Assembly: GCF_041346945.1 (NCBI RefSeq)
Contig: NZ_CP166850.1
Span: 744,001-808,000 of the forward strand
Length of the DNA: 64,000 bases
Direction: 5' to 3'
DNA from: Amycolatopsis sp. cg9
GTDB taxonomy: Bacteria > Actinomycetota > Actinomycetes > Mycobacteriales > Pseudonocardiaceae
The notes under the pieces were generated by a model. The model ran no database searches. It was not told the DNA's origin and saw only the letters and a list, made by a program, of their open reading frames with translations. Position 1 is the stretch's first letter, and every line of letters begins with the position of its first letter. A program made the position numbers and the translations under genes. Below, piece by piece: positions 41,079 to 48,951 of the stretch.

Positions 41079-42233
41079 ATGCCGAAGCACCGGCCACGTC
41101 GCAAGAGCTCGCGGGCGGTCCGCCGCGCCGCGGCCGCGCTCGCGGGCGGCGCACTCGTCGTGCTGCCGACGCTGACCACCGGACTGCCGGCGCCGGTCGT
41201 GGTCGCCGACACCGGCAACGCCCTCCCGGACCAGGCCGCGCCGCTGCAGCAGCCGAACATCGTCATGCCGCCGATCGCCGTCGACGGCAGCCTCCCCCAG
41301 CCCCCGCTGCCCACGCCGCTGGTCGTGCCGGGCGGGCGGGCCGGCTCGGCGGGCATCTCCGGGCCGCTCGGCATCCCGGCCAGCATGCTCAAGGCGTACC
41401 AGAACGCCGCCGACATCCTCGCCAAGGAGCAGCCGAACTGCCACCTGGACTGGGCGCTGATCGCGAGCATCGGCCGGATCGAGTCGAACCACGCCCGCGG
41501 CGGGTACGTCAACGCCAAGGGCGACACCCTCGAACCGATCCTCGGCCCGGTGCTCAACGGCGCCGGCGCGTTCGCCGCGATCCCGGACACCGACGGCGGC
41601 AAGTACGACGGCGACACCCTGTGGGACCGCGCGGTCGGCCCGACCCAGTTCATCCCCTCGACGTGGCGCGGCTACGCCTCCGACGGCAACGGCGACGGCG
41701 TGTCGAACCCGAACAACATCTACGACGAGGCGCTGGCCACGGCGCGGTACCTGTGCTCGGGCGGGCTGGACCTGTCGACCGACGCGGGGCAGCGCATCGC
41801 CGTGCGCCGCTACAACAACTCGCAGTCCTATGTGGACACAGTGCTGGCGTGGGCTTCCGCCTACCGCAGCGGGGTGGCCCAGCTCCCCGACAGCCAGGTG
41901 CCGATCGGGGCGCCCGATGCCCCGGACGCCGCCGCGGCCGGCGCTCCCGTCGGCGTCCCGGCGCCGCCGGCACCCCCGGTGACCGCCCAGCCGCCGGGCT
42001 CGCTGCCGGGCACGACGACGCCGCCGGGCAGCACCACGCCGACGTCGCCGACCAGCCCCACGACCAAGCCGACCACCCCGACCACGGACCCGACGACGCC
42101 GCCGTCGTCCACCAGCACGCCGCCGTCGACGACGACCAGCACCACCCCGCCGCCGGAGACGACGTCGAGCACCACCCCGGCCGACTCGGCGGCCCCCCCG
42201 ACCGAAACCACCTCGACCACCCCGGCGGGGTGA
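41079..42233 (+). CDS. Secreted lytic murein transglycosylase (SLT_2-type) with Thr/Pro-rich tail
   Basis: A 384-residue exported enzyme. A basic N terminus and a hydrophobic helix (about residues 16-38) form a signal. The catalytic domain is residues 100-275: MLKAYQNAADIL, LDWALIASIGRIESNHARGG with putative catalytic E135, and VGPTQFIPSTWRGYASDGNGDGVSNPNNIYDEALATARYLCSGGLDL. From about residue 290 it is a low-complexity Thr/Pro/Ser tail, probably wall-spanning. It cleaves glycan strands during growth. The 194-bp leader contains a TTTG-rich segment but no riboswitch that I could verify. Its stop overlaps the next gene by 4 bases. Confidence 0.86.
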   Translation: MPKHRPRRKSSRAVRRAAAALAGGALVVLPTLTTGLPAPVVVADTGNALPDQAAPLQQPNIVMPPIAVDGSLPQPPLPTPLVVPGGRAGSAGISGPLGIPASMLKAYQNAADILAKEQPNCHLDWALIASIGRIESNHARGGYVNAKGDTLEPILGPVLNGAGAFAAIPDTDGGKYDGDTLWDRAVGPTQFIPSTWRGYASDGNGDGVSNPNNIYDEALATARYLCSGGLDLSTDAGQRIAVRRYNNSQSYVDTVLAWASAYRSGVAQLPDSQVPIGAPDAPDAAAAGAPVGVPAPPAPPVTAQPPGSLPGTTTPPGSTTPTSPTSPTTKPTTPTTDPTTPPSSTSTPPSTTTSTTPPPETTSSTTPADSAAPPTETTSTTPAG

Positions 42234-42490
42234 GCCCGGTGGAGCCGTTCCTGGTGCACATCCGCTGCGACACCGACGGCTACACCCACGCCGTCACCGA
42301 AGACGAGTTCGCGACGGGGCGGCACGACGGGCGGTTCCGGGCGGTGTGCGGGCACCTGGTGCTGGCGGCGCCGATGATCGAAGCGCCCGGCCGGTTCGAC
42401 CCGGTGTGCCGCGACCTGCTGCGCGGGGGTACGACGGCCGAGGTACCCCGCCAGGAGCGGCGCCGGCTGCGGTGGCGCAGCCGCCGTTAG
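42230..42490 (+). CDS. Small protein coupled to the lytic transglycosylase
   Basis: An 86-residue protein starting at the GTG at 42230, which overlaps the transglycosylase TGA (GTGA). FLVHIRCDTDGYTHAVTEDEF, AVCGHLVLAAPMIEAPG and DPVCRDLL contain three conserved-looking Cys and a His, with a basic tail RRRLRWRSRR. There is no signal peptide. The Cys/His spacing could hold zinc or a disulfide. I do not recognise the family. Coupled translation suggests a cell-wall-related role. The stop overlaps the convergent TetR gene by 4 bases. Confidence 0.7.
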   Translation: MSPVEPFLVHIRCDTDGYTHAVTEDEFATGRHDGRFRAVCGHLVLAAPMIEAPGRFDPVCRDLLRGGTTAEVPRQERRRLRWRSRR

Positions 42491-43257
42491 CCGACGAGGG
42501 CTTCGATGCCGTCGAGCATGCGGTTCAAGCCGAACTCGTACGCCTTGCCGCCCTGGGCCTCGGCGCTCTGGTCGAACCCGCCGCCGAGCCAGATCCGGTT
42601 CATCGCCGGGTGCGCGTCGACCACGAAGTAGTCCTCCCAGAACGACGACCGCTGGTGCCACCAGGCCTCGGTCGACTGGCCGGTGCTGCGCTCGAGCCGG
42701 GTGTTCTCCGCGCCGAGCGCGGCGTTCGCGTCGACGTAGGTGCCGATCGCGTTGGCCGCGGCGACCGCCTGCCGCGGCGCCAGCCCCAATTCGTCCACAA
42801 TGGACAACAAGTACTCCTGGCCGGCCAGCTGCCCCGGGCCGAGCGGCGGCCGGACCCGCGACACCTCGCACAGCCACGGGTGGGCGCGGTAGGCCGCCCT
42901 GGTCCGTTCGGCGTAGAGCGCCACCTGCTCGCGCCAGTCACCGGAGCGCGGCTCGCCCGGGCCCGGCAGCCGCCGCTCGACGAGCACGTCGTCGACCATC
43001 AGGTCCACCAGCTCGGCCTTGCCGGGCACGTAGGTGTACAGCGTCATCGTGCCGGCACCGAGTTCCTTGGCGACCCGGTGCATCGACGCGGCGGCCAGCC
43101 CGTCGGCGTCCGCGACCCCGATCGCGGCGGCGACGATCCGCTCCACGGTCAGCGTCGGGCGGCGTCCCCTGGTCGGTTCGGAAGTGCCGCCGCGGGCGCG
43201 CCAGAGCAGCGCGAGTGTGCGGTCGACGTCATCGGCGCCACTGCGTTCGACGGTCAT
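42487..43257 (-). CDS. TetR-family transcriptional regulator (TetR_C type)
   Basis: A 256-residue protein. After a 35-residue N-terminal extension the HTH reads LTVERIVAAAIGVADADGLAAASMHRVAKELGAGTMTLYTYVPGKAELVDLMVDDVL. The C-terminal domain (YAERTRAAYRAHPWLCEVSRVRPPLGPGQLA) is of the tetracycline-repressor C-domain type. GAGGGG precedes the ATG at 43257. It is divergent from the DUF1992 gene, 60 bp apart. Target unknown; no transporter is adjacent. Confidence 0.86.
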   Translation of the reverse strand: MTVERSGADDVDRTLALLWRARGGTSEPTRGRRPTLTVERIVAAAIGVADADGLAAASMHRVAKELGAGTMTLYTYVPGKAELVDLMVDDVLVERRLPGPGEPRSGDWREQVALYAERTRAAYRAHPWLCEVSRVRPPLGPGQLAGQEYLLSIVDELGLAPRQAVAAANAIGTYVDANAALGAENTRLERSTGQSTEAWWHQRSSFWEDYFVVDAHPAMNRIWLGGGFDQSAEAQGGKAYEFGLNRMLDGIEALVG

Positions 43258-43317
43258 GCGGTCCCCTCGCTCCTCCCCCGGAGATTACCCTGGAGAGCAG
43301 CGAGGGGGTGTGAGCCG

Positions 43318-43734
43318 ATGAACCGACGCAAGCCGCCCAAGGTCTCCTTCCGCTGGTGGGTGGACCGGCAGATCGCCGAGGCCCGCGACCGCGGCGACTT
43401 CGACGACCTGCCCGGCACCGGCAAGCCACTGCCGAAACCGACCGGCAACGACGCGGCGACCGACTGGGTCCTGCGCGAAGTCCGCCGGGGCGGCCACGAC
43501 ACGAAGGCACTGCTGCCGCCGGCGCTCGCGCTCAAGCGTGAGGTCCAGGACCTGCCGGAGACGCTCGCGGCCGAGCGCACCGAGGCGCGGGTGCGGGAAG
43601 TCGTGGCCGGCCTCAACGAGCGGATCCGGCAGGCCTACCTCAACCACCACACCGGCCCGCCGCTGACGGTCGCGCTGGTGGACGTGGAGGAAGCGGTCCA
43701 GAACTGGCGCCGGCTACGAGCCGCTGCCGGGTAG
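43318..43734 (+). CDS. DUF1992 (DnaJ-homolog subfamily C member 28-like) protein
   Basis: A 138-residue soluble protein. VSFRWWVDRQIAEARDRGDFDDLPGTGKPL is the diagnostic DUF1992 opening, followed by a helical region ALKREVQDLPET and LNERIRQAYLNHHTGPPLTVALVDVEEAVQNWR. The family is widespread and uncharacterised; J-domain association is known only in eukaryotic homologs. GGGGG precedes the ATG. The stop codon lies inside the left arm of the inverted-repeat element at 43731-43954. Confidence 0.84.
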   Translation: MNRRKPPKVSFRWWVDRQIAEARDRGDFDDLPGTGKPLPKPTGNDAATDWVLREVRRGGHDTKALLPPALALKREVQDLPETLAAERTEARVREVVAGLNERIRQAYLNHHTGPPLTVALVDVEEAVQNWRRLRAAAG

Positions 43735-43954
43735 GTCATGAGGGGCACCTTCATGGCTCTCATGTCCGGGGTCCCGGCAAGCCGGGGCCCCGGCCGGAAT
43801 CCACCGGCGCTGGCCGTGGCAGACGAAAGGCCCCGCCCGCCCGCACGTCATGAAAGAGTCGTTCACCTCGCCAGACGACGTGAACGACCCGTTCATGACC
43901 TTGGGGGCGGTGACCGTTGTGGCCACTGGGTCCGGGGTGCCCCTCGTGACCTAC
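43731..43954. repeat. 224-bp inverted-repeat element between convergent genes
   Basis: 19-nt terminal arms (43731-43749 and 43936-43954, core GTCATGAGGGGCACC) match with one mismatch. Each contains the stop codon of one of the two convergent genes. Inside are two more hairpins. One has 12-nt arms (43766-43777 / 43782-43793) with a 4-nt loop. The other has 20-nt arms (43847-43866 / 43880-43899, 18 of 20 paired). No ORF is carried. It may be a MITE-like or REP-like element, or a large bidirectional terminator. Confidence 0.6.
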
Positions 43955-44616
43955 GAGCCGCGTCGTAGGAGCGCGCGCTCGGCCGCGGTCCACGCCGTCG
44001 TCGTGAGCAGGTAGAGCCCGGCGGCCTGGGGCAGGACCAGCGTCGCGAGCACCGTGCCGTACGGCAGCAGCCGCAGGAGCTTGCCGCCCGGGACGGCCGG
44101 GGTCGCGTCGCGGTGGCGGTCCTGCCAGCGGACCGAAAACCACGCCACGACCGCGAGCCCCGCCGCGATCACGAACACCAGCGGACCGCCCGCCAGGCCG
44201 TGCGCGCCCAGCGGCGTCCCGAACAGCGTCGCGCCGAGCAGCGAGTTGGGCTCGCCGCCGATCGCCGGGGTCGTGAAGAGCCGGTACATGACCGTGAAGA
44301 ACGGCAGTTGCAGCAGCAGCGGCAGGCAGCCGGCGAACAGCGACGTCCCGGACTCCTGCTGCAGCTTCGTCACCTCCGCGGCCAGCCGGTCGCGGTCGCC
44401 GGCGTGCTTGTCCCGCAGGGCCCGCAGCTCCGGCAGCAGCGTGGCCCGGACGCGCTCGCCGCGGGCCGCCGACCGGGCGAGCGGGTGCAGCAGGAGCCGC
44501 ACCCCGAGGGTGAACAGGACGATGGCCAGCGCCGTCGAAAGCGGGCCGGTGAGGGCGTGGATCAGGTGGTACGCGCCGGAAACGGGCACGTCGAGAAAAC
44601 CGAACACGGGCAGCAC
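43951..44616 (-). CDS. YidC/Oxa1-family membrane insertase (short paralog)
   Basis: A 221-residue protein. It opens GFLDVPVSGAYHLIHALTGPLSTALAIVLFTLGVRLLLHPL, the Oxa1 core helix with the conserved Arg after it. A cytoplasmic helical hairpin follows (RVRATLLPELRALRDKHAGDRDRLAAEVTKLQQE), then SLFAGCLPLLLQLPFFTVMYRLF and two further helices. It lacks the long N-terminal domain of housekeeping YidC. Probably an auxiliary insertase. It is followed in the same orientation, upstream, by the DUF6412 gene, a pairing I have seen in actinomycetes. Its stop lies in the 224-bp repeat. Confidence 0.85.
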   Translation of the reverse strand: MLPVFGFLDVPVSGAYHLIHALTGPLSTALAIVLFTLGVRLLLHPLARSAARGERVRATLLPELRALRDKHAGDRDRLAAEVTKLQQESGTSLFAGCLPLLLQLPFFTVMYRLFTTPAIGGEPNSLLGATLFGTPLGAHGLAGGPLVFVIAAGLAVVAWFSVRWQDRHRDATPAVPGGKLLRLLPYGTVLATLVLPQAAGLYLLTTTAWTAAERALLRRGS

Positions 44617-44665
44617 TCCGCACGAGTGGAAGGAATGGGGGAAGGCGGAATGGCTGCGTACCGGA

Positions 44666-44938
44666 CTACGCAGCCGTGCTGCGGGAACCGGGTGCTCGTG
44701 GCCTGCTGCGGCCGGGTCTGGCGGGATCGCGGAGCCGGATCGACTCGGCGCGGCGGGCCCGGCGGCGCAGCGCCGTGACGCGGCTGCGCACCGGCGCCGA
44801 CCACAGCGCGAGCTCGCTGCGGTGCGTGCTGCCGGCCAGCAGCACGACCAGGAGGCTCGCCGCGGCGAGCGAAGCGAAGGCGACCAGCGCGGTCGGCCCG
44901 GTCAAGGCGGGGAACGCGAGCTGCAGCAAGGTGTGCAC
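44666..44938 (-). CDS. DUF6412 small membrane protein
   Basis: A 90-residue protein with one or two hydrophobic stretches (LLQLAFPALTGPTALVAFAS, LAAASLLVVLLAGS), followed by a very basic tail (RSRVTALRRRARRAESIRLRDPARPGRSR). It matches the DUF6412 pattern found next to short YidC paralogs in Streptomyces-like genomes. The gap to yidC is 49 bp in the same orientation, so co-transcription is likely. A palindrome (44978-44994) lies upstream and may control both. The basic tail may contact the ribosome or the insertase hairpin. Confidence 0.7.
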   Translation of the reverse strand: MHTLLQLAFPALTGPTALVAFASLAAASLLVVLLAGSTHRSELALWSAPVRSRVTALRRRARRAESIRLRDPARPGRSRPRAPGSRSTAA

Positions 44939-44977
44939 GGCGTCCCTCCCTTCCCCACCAGAGTAGCGAAAACGCTA

Positions 44978-44994
44978 ACAGCCCGATGGGCTGT
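44978..44994. promoter_or_regulatory. ACAGCCC-GAT-GGGCTGT palindrome in a divergent promoter
   Basis: Perfect 7-bp arms with a 3-nt spacer lie between the DUF6412 gene (-) and the phosphoesterase gene (+). TAACCT (44994-44999), the likely -10 of the phosphoesterase gene, abuts the right arm. It is a plausible operator for both units; the regulator is unknown. Confidence 0.45.
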
Positions 44995-45005
44995 AACCTG
45001 GTTCG

Positions 45006-46127
45006 ATGAGAGGGCAACTCGTCGTCGTGCCGATCCTGGCCATGCTCCTGCTGTACGGCGTGCCGTGGTGGACGCTCGTGCTGGCCCCGGAGTGGGGCCT
45101 GGCGGGCACGATCGCCGGCACCGTCGTGCTGGCGGCGGGCCTGGTCACGATGCCGGTCGCGATGTTCCGCGGTCACTCCCGGCACCAGAGCGACGCCGCC
45201 GCGCGCGTGGGCGACTCCCTGCTCGCCGTGATCTGGGTGCTGTTCAGCTGGTCCATCCTGAGCCTGGTCCTGCGGGTCGCGCTGCTCGGCGTCGAAGACC
45301 CGCTGCGGTCGCGGCTCGTCGCGGGCGCGACCGTGCTGGTGGCCGCGGGCCTGCTCGTGCACGGCAACCGGGTCGCCATGCGCGTGCCGCCGGTGAAGCG
45401 GACGGACGTCGTCATCCCGCGCCTCGGGCCGGGCCTCGACGGACTGCGCGTCGCCGTCCTGACCGACACCCACTACGGGCCGATCGACCGGACGAAGTGG
45501 TCTGAGCAGGTCGTCGCGGCGGTGAACGCCCTGGAAGCGGACGTCGTCTGCCACGCCGGCGACCTCGCCGACGGCGCGGTGGCGAAGCGCCGCAAGCAGG
45601 TCGACCCGCTCGGCGGCGTCCAGGCCGCGCTCGGGCGCTTCTACATCACCGGCAACCACGAGTACTTCGGCGAAGCCCAGGCGTGGCTCGACCACATGGA
45701 AGGGCTCGGCTGGGACACGCTGCACAACCGCTCGACGCTGCTCGAGCGCGGCGGCGACCGGATCCTGTTCGCCGGCATCGACGACCCGACCGGCACCTCG
45801 TCGGGCCTGCCCGGCCACGGCCCCGATCTGGCCGCGGCGCTGGCCGACCGGCCCGCCGACGTCCCGGTGGTACTGCTCGCGCACCAGCCGAAGCAGGTGC
45901 GCGAGGCCCGCGAGGCCGATGTCGACCTGCAGATCTCGGGCCACACGCACGGCGGCCAGATCTGGCCGTTCCACCTGCTGGTGCGCCTCGACCAGCCGAC
46001 GCTCTCCGGCCTGACCCGGCACGGCCCGACCCAGCTGTACAACAGCCGCGGCACCGGGTTCTGGGGCCCGCCGTTCCGCGTCTTCGCACCCAGCGAGATC
46101 ACGCTCCTCACCCTGCGCCGCGGCTGA
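45006..46127 (+). CDS. Membrane-anchored calcineurin-type metallophosphoesterase
   Basis: A 373-residue protein. The first 125 residues contain four transmembrane helices. The rest is a metallophosphoesterase domain with all metal motifs: LTDTHYG, CHAGDLADG, YITGNHEY and ISGHTHGGQIWPFH. This is a YkuE-like architecture; homologs act on UDP-linked lipids or nucleotides. TAACCT ends 6 nt before the ATG with no SD, so it is leaderless. It is followed by an AT-rich spacer with a seven-T run at 46174-46180. Confidence 0.87.
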   Translation: MRGQLVVVPILAMLLLYGVPWWTLVLAPEWGLAGTIAGTVVLAAGLVTMPVAMFRGHSRHQSDAAARVGDSLLAVIWVLFSWSILSLVLRVALLGVEDPLRSRLVAGATVLVAAGLLVHGNRVAMRVPPVKRTDVVIPRLGPGLDGLRVAVLTDTHYGPIDRTKWSEQVVAAVNALEADVVCHAGDLADGAVAKRRKQVDPLGGVQAALGRFYITGNHEYFGEAQAWLDHMEGLGWDTLHNRSTLLERGGDRILFAGIDDPTGTSSGLPGHGPDLAAALADRPADVPVVLLAHQPKQVREAREADVDLQISGHTHGGQIWPFHLLVRLDQPTLSGLTRHGPTQLYNSRGTGFWGPPFRVFAPSEITLLTLRRG

Positions 46128-46183
46128 CGCCGACGAGGGACACCTTCAGGCGATCGCGTGGCCCACCGACAACTTTTTTTGTC

Positions 46184-46220
46184 TTGACAGTTCGAATGAT
46201 CGGATGTCAGGCTGTCCCGC
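46184..46220 (+). promoter_or_regulatory. Promoter with consensus -35 for the DUF998 gene
   Basis: TTGACA (46184-46189), an 18-nt spacer and CAGGCT (46208-46213) end 7 nt before the ATG at 46221, again a leaderless layout. TGACA at 46185 and TGTCA at 46205 form a short inverted repeat spanning the spacer and may be an operator. Confidence 0.45.
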
Positions 46221-46865
46221 ATGACCACGACCGCGATTCCCGCCCGCACCCCCACGTCCACCCGCACCCTGCTGACCTGCGGAATCCTCGCCGGCCCCCT
46301 CTTCATCGGCACCGGCGTGCTCCAGGGCCTCAGCCGCCCCGGCTTCGACTTCACGCGGCACCCGGCAAGCGTCCTGGCGAACGGCTCGCTCGGCTTCGTC
46401 CAGATCGCGAACTTCGCGGTCACGGGCCTGCTGACGCTCGCGGCCGCGGCGGGCATCCGGCGCGTCCTGCCCGGGCGGTGGGGGCCGAGACTCCTGGCGG
46501 TGTACGGCGTCAGCCTGATCTGCGCCGGTGTTTTCCGCGCCGACCCGCAGGACGGCTTCCCGCTGGGCACCCCGCCCGGCCCGCCGTCGTCGGTGAGCTG
46601 GCACGGCGTCCTGCACTTCGCCTGCGGCGGCGTCGGTTTCGCCGCGCTGGTCGCGGCCTGCTTCGCGATCGGCTCGCACCTGCCGCCGGCGCGGGCGTGG
46701 TACTCGCGGAGCACCGGCCTGCTGTTCCTCGTAGGCTTCGGCGGCGTAGCGTCCGGCTCGGCGAGCCCGGCCGTGATCCTCGGCTTCTGGGCGGCTGTGG
46801 TGCTCGCCTGGACCTGGCTCGCCACGACGTCCGCCCACCTGCTGCCGCGAGGAGAGTCCCGATGA
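46221..46865 (+). CDS. DUF998-family membrane protein
   Basis: A 214-residue protein with six hydrophobic helices. LLTCGILAGPLFIGTGVLQGLSRPGFDFTRHPASVLANGSLGFVQIANF is the DUF998 signature (F-D-F-x-R-H-x-x-S-x-L). Later helices include SWHGVLHFACGGVGFAALVAACF with a conserved His. Function of the family is unknown. There is no SD; a TTGACA promoter places transcription start at the ATG. It overlaps the hydrolase start by 4 bases (ATGA), forming a two-gene operon. Confidence 0.82.
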   Translation: MTTTAIPARTPTSTRTLLTCGILAGPLFIGTGVLQGLSRPGFDFTRHPASVLANGSLGFVQIANFAVTGLLTLAAAAGIRRVLPGRWGPRLLAVYGVSLICAGVFRADPQDGFPLGTPPGPPSSVSWHGVLHFACGGVGFAALVAACFAIGSHLPPARAWYSRSTGLLFLVGFGGVASGSASPAVILGFWAAVVLAWTWLATTSAHLLPRGESR

Positions 46866-47653
46866 CCACGACGATTTCCGCCGACGGCACGAAGATCGCG
46901 TACACCCGCGCGGGCACCGGCCCGGCACTGGTCCTGATCGACGGCGCGATGTGCTACCGCGGCTCGTCCCCGAACGACGCGCTGGCGAAGGAGCTGTCCG
47001 CGCACTTCACGGTGTACACGTACGACCGACGCGGCCGCGGCGAGAGCACCGACACCGGCCCGTACGCGATCGGCCGCGAGGTCGAGGACGTCGCGGCCCT
47101 GCTGAAGGAAGCGGGCGGCGAAGCGTTCCTGTTCGGCATCTCGTCGGGCGCGGCACTGGCCCTCGAAGCGGCCCGCGGCCTCCCGGTCCCGAAGCTGGCG
47201 CTGTACGAGCCCCCGTTCGTGGTGGACGCCACCCGCCCCCGCGTCCCGGCCGACTACCCGGCCCGCCTCGACGCGGCGCTCGCCGACGGGAAGCGCGGCA
47301 AGGCGGTCAAGATGTTCATGACCGAAGGCGTCGGGCTGGGCAAGGCGACGGTGGCGATGATGCGGATCATGCCGTTCTGGTCGAAGCTCAAGAAAGTGGC
47401 CCACACGATCCCGTACGACACGGCGGTGGTAAGCGACCACCAGTCGGGCGAGCCCCTGACCCCGTCGTGGCCGGAGGTGACGATCCCGACCCTGGCCATC
47501 GACGGCGGCCGCAGCCCGGAGTGGATGCGCAACGGCGTGTCGTCGCTGGCGAAGGTCCTGCCGTCGGCGGAGTACACGACCCTGCCGGACCAAACCCACA
47601 TCGTGAAGGCGGCGGCGCTGGCCCCGGTGCTGACGAAGTTCTTCCTGGGCTAG
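46862..47653 (+). CDS. Alpha/beta-fold hydrolase
   Basis: A 263-residue protein. IAYTRAGTGPALVLIDGAM holds the oxyanion strand. YDRRGRGEST, then FLFGISSGAALALEAA with nucleophile Ser in GISSG, are followed by IPTLAIDGGRSPEWM and LPDQTHIVKAAALAPVLTKFF with the catalytic His. This is a typical small actinobacterial hydrolase with a G-x-S-S-G elbow. It is translationally coupled to the DUF998 gene. Substrate unknown. Confidence 0.85.
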   Translation: MTTTISADGTKIAYTRAGTGPALVLIDGAMCYRGSSPNDALAKELSAHFTVYTYDRRGRGESTDTGPYAIGREVEDVAALLKEAGGEAFLFGISSGAALALEAARGLPVPKLALYEPPFVVDATRPRVPADYPARLDAALADGKRGKAVKMFMTEGVGLGKATVAMMRIMPFWSKLKKVAHTIPYDTAVVSDHQSGEPLTPSWPEVTIPTLAIDGGRSPEWMRNGVSSLAKVLPSAEYTTLPDQTHIVKAAALAPVLTKFFLG

Positions 47654-47736
47654 CCGCGGATCACAGGCGGTGCGGGCCTTCGAGGCTCGTCACACCCCAC
47701 TTGCCTGAACGATCACCGACCGGGCAGGGTTCAGGC

Positions 47737-48384
47737 GTGCCCACCCGCGCCCTGGTTTTCGACTTCGACGGCACGCTCGCCGACACCGAGTCCGCCGTCC
47801 TCCAGTCCTGGCAGGAGGTCTTCCGCGCGCACGGGACCGAGCTGCCGCTCGAAGCCTGGTACGCCGTCATCGGCACCCAGCACACCACGAACGCCATGTT
47901 CGCCCTGCTCGCCGAGCACGCGCCCGGCATCGACCCCGAAGCGCTGCGCCCGAAATCCAAAGCCCGGGTCTTCGAGCTCCTCGAGACCCTCGGCCCGCGC
48001 GAAGGCGTCGAGGCCTACCTCGAGACCGCCAAGGAGCACGGCCTCAAGCTCGCCGTCGCCTCCAGCTCGTCCGGGGGCTGGGTGAACCCGCACCTCGAAC
48101 GGCTCGGCATCGCGCGGTACTTCGACGCCGTCCTCACCGGGGACCTGCACAAGGCCAAGCCCGACCCGGACCTCTACCTCGCCGCACTCGAAGTCCTCGG
48201 TACCCAGGCAAAAGAAACCATCGCGTTCGAGGACACCCCGCACGGGGTCACCGCGGCCAAGGCCGCCGGGCTGACCTGCGTCGCCGTGCCCAACGCCATC
48301 ACCGAGAGCCTCGACTTCGGGCAGGCCGACGTCGTGCTGCCGTCCTTCGCCGCGAAACCCCTCGAGGCGCTACTCGGCCACTAG
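47737..48384 (+). CDS. HAD-superfamily hydrolase (beta-phosphoglucomutase-like)
   Basis: A 215-residue HAD protein. Motif I is LVFDFDGTLADTES with the nucleophile Asp, motif II LAVASSSSGGWV, motif III Lys in HKAKPDPDLYL, and motif IV FEDTPHGVTAAKAAG. The helical cap inserted after motif I (about residues 16-80) is of the C1 type. It resembles sugar-phosphate phosphatases and beta-phosphoglucomutases. The GTG at 47737 has AGGG upstream. It overlaps the convergent NUDIX gene by 15 bases at the 3' end. Confidence 0.86.
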   Translation: MPTRALVFDFDGTLADTESAVLQSWQEVFRAHGTELPLEAWYAVIGTQHTTNAMFALLAEHAPGIDPEALRPKSKARVFELLETLGPREGVEAYLETAKEHGLKLAVASSSSGGWVNPHLERLGIARYFDAVLTGDLHKAKPDPDLYLAALEVLGTQAKETIAFEDTPHGVTAAKAAGLTCVAVPNAITESLDFGQADVVLPSFAAKPLEALLGH

Positions 48385-48837
48385 CTCCGCCAGCCGGTCC
48401 AGGAACGGCAGCTGGCCCTTCACCAGCTTCTCCCGGGCCACCTCCGGGGAAAACCACGCGACCCGGTCCACCTCGGGGAACTCCTGCTGACGGCCCGAAC
48501 GCGGCGGCCACTCCATGGTGAACGTCCCCGGTACCACGGCCGCCGGGTCGAGGTCGGCCGCGACCGCCCACGCCGTGACGACCTTGCCGCCCGACTGCTT
48601 CACCTCGCCGAGCGGGACGTACTCACCGGACGGCGCCGGCAAGCCCAGCTCCTCCGCGAACTCGCGGCGCGCCGCGGCCTCCGGTTCCTCGTCCGGCTCC
48701 AGCTCGCCCTTGGGCAGCGACCACGCCGCCGCGTCCTTCTTCGCCCAGAACGGCCCGCCCATGTGCCCGAGCAGCACTTCGAGGGTCTCGCCCCGCCCGC
48801 GGTGGAGCAGGAGCCCGGCACTGCGTTTGCCCGCCAT
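48370..48837 (-). CDS. NUDIX hydrolase
   Basis: A 155-residue NUDIX protein. The box G-x5-E-x7-REFAEELGL spans residues 44-66 and is complete. The N-terminal strand SAGLLLHRGRGETLEVLLGHMGGPFW and AAWSLPKGELE precede it. It resembles MutT-like or diadenosine/NTP pyrophosphohydrolases of actinomycetes. The ATG at 48837 is the natural start. The 3' end overlaps the HAD gene by 15 bases. Confidence 0.88.
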   Translation of the reverse strand: MAGKRSAGLLLHRGRGETLEVLLGHMGGPFWAKKDAAAWSLPKGELEPDEEPEAAARREFAEELGLPAPSGEYVPLGEVKQSGGKVVTAWAVAADLDPAAVVPGTFTMEWPPRSGRQQEFPEVDRVAWFSPEVAREKLVKGQLPFLDRLAELVAE

Positions 48838-48951
48838 CCGCCCAGTCTGCCGAAACCCGCGAAAAAAAATCCGCCGGGGTTGTCGATCCGGGGAGAAGCC
48901 ACTCGACGCGTAGGCAGAAGGCAAGGAAGAACTCAGGGAAGGAACCCCGCG

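Noticed and set aside
46174..46180. Run of seven Ts as an intrinsic terminator for the metallophosphoesterase gene
   Set aside because: No adjacent GC-rich stem was found directly before it, so it was not called a terminator.
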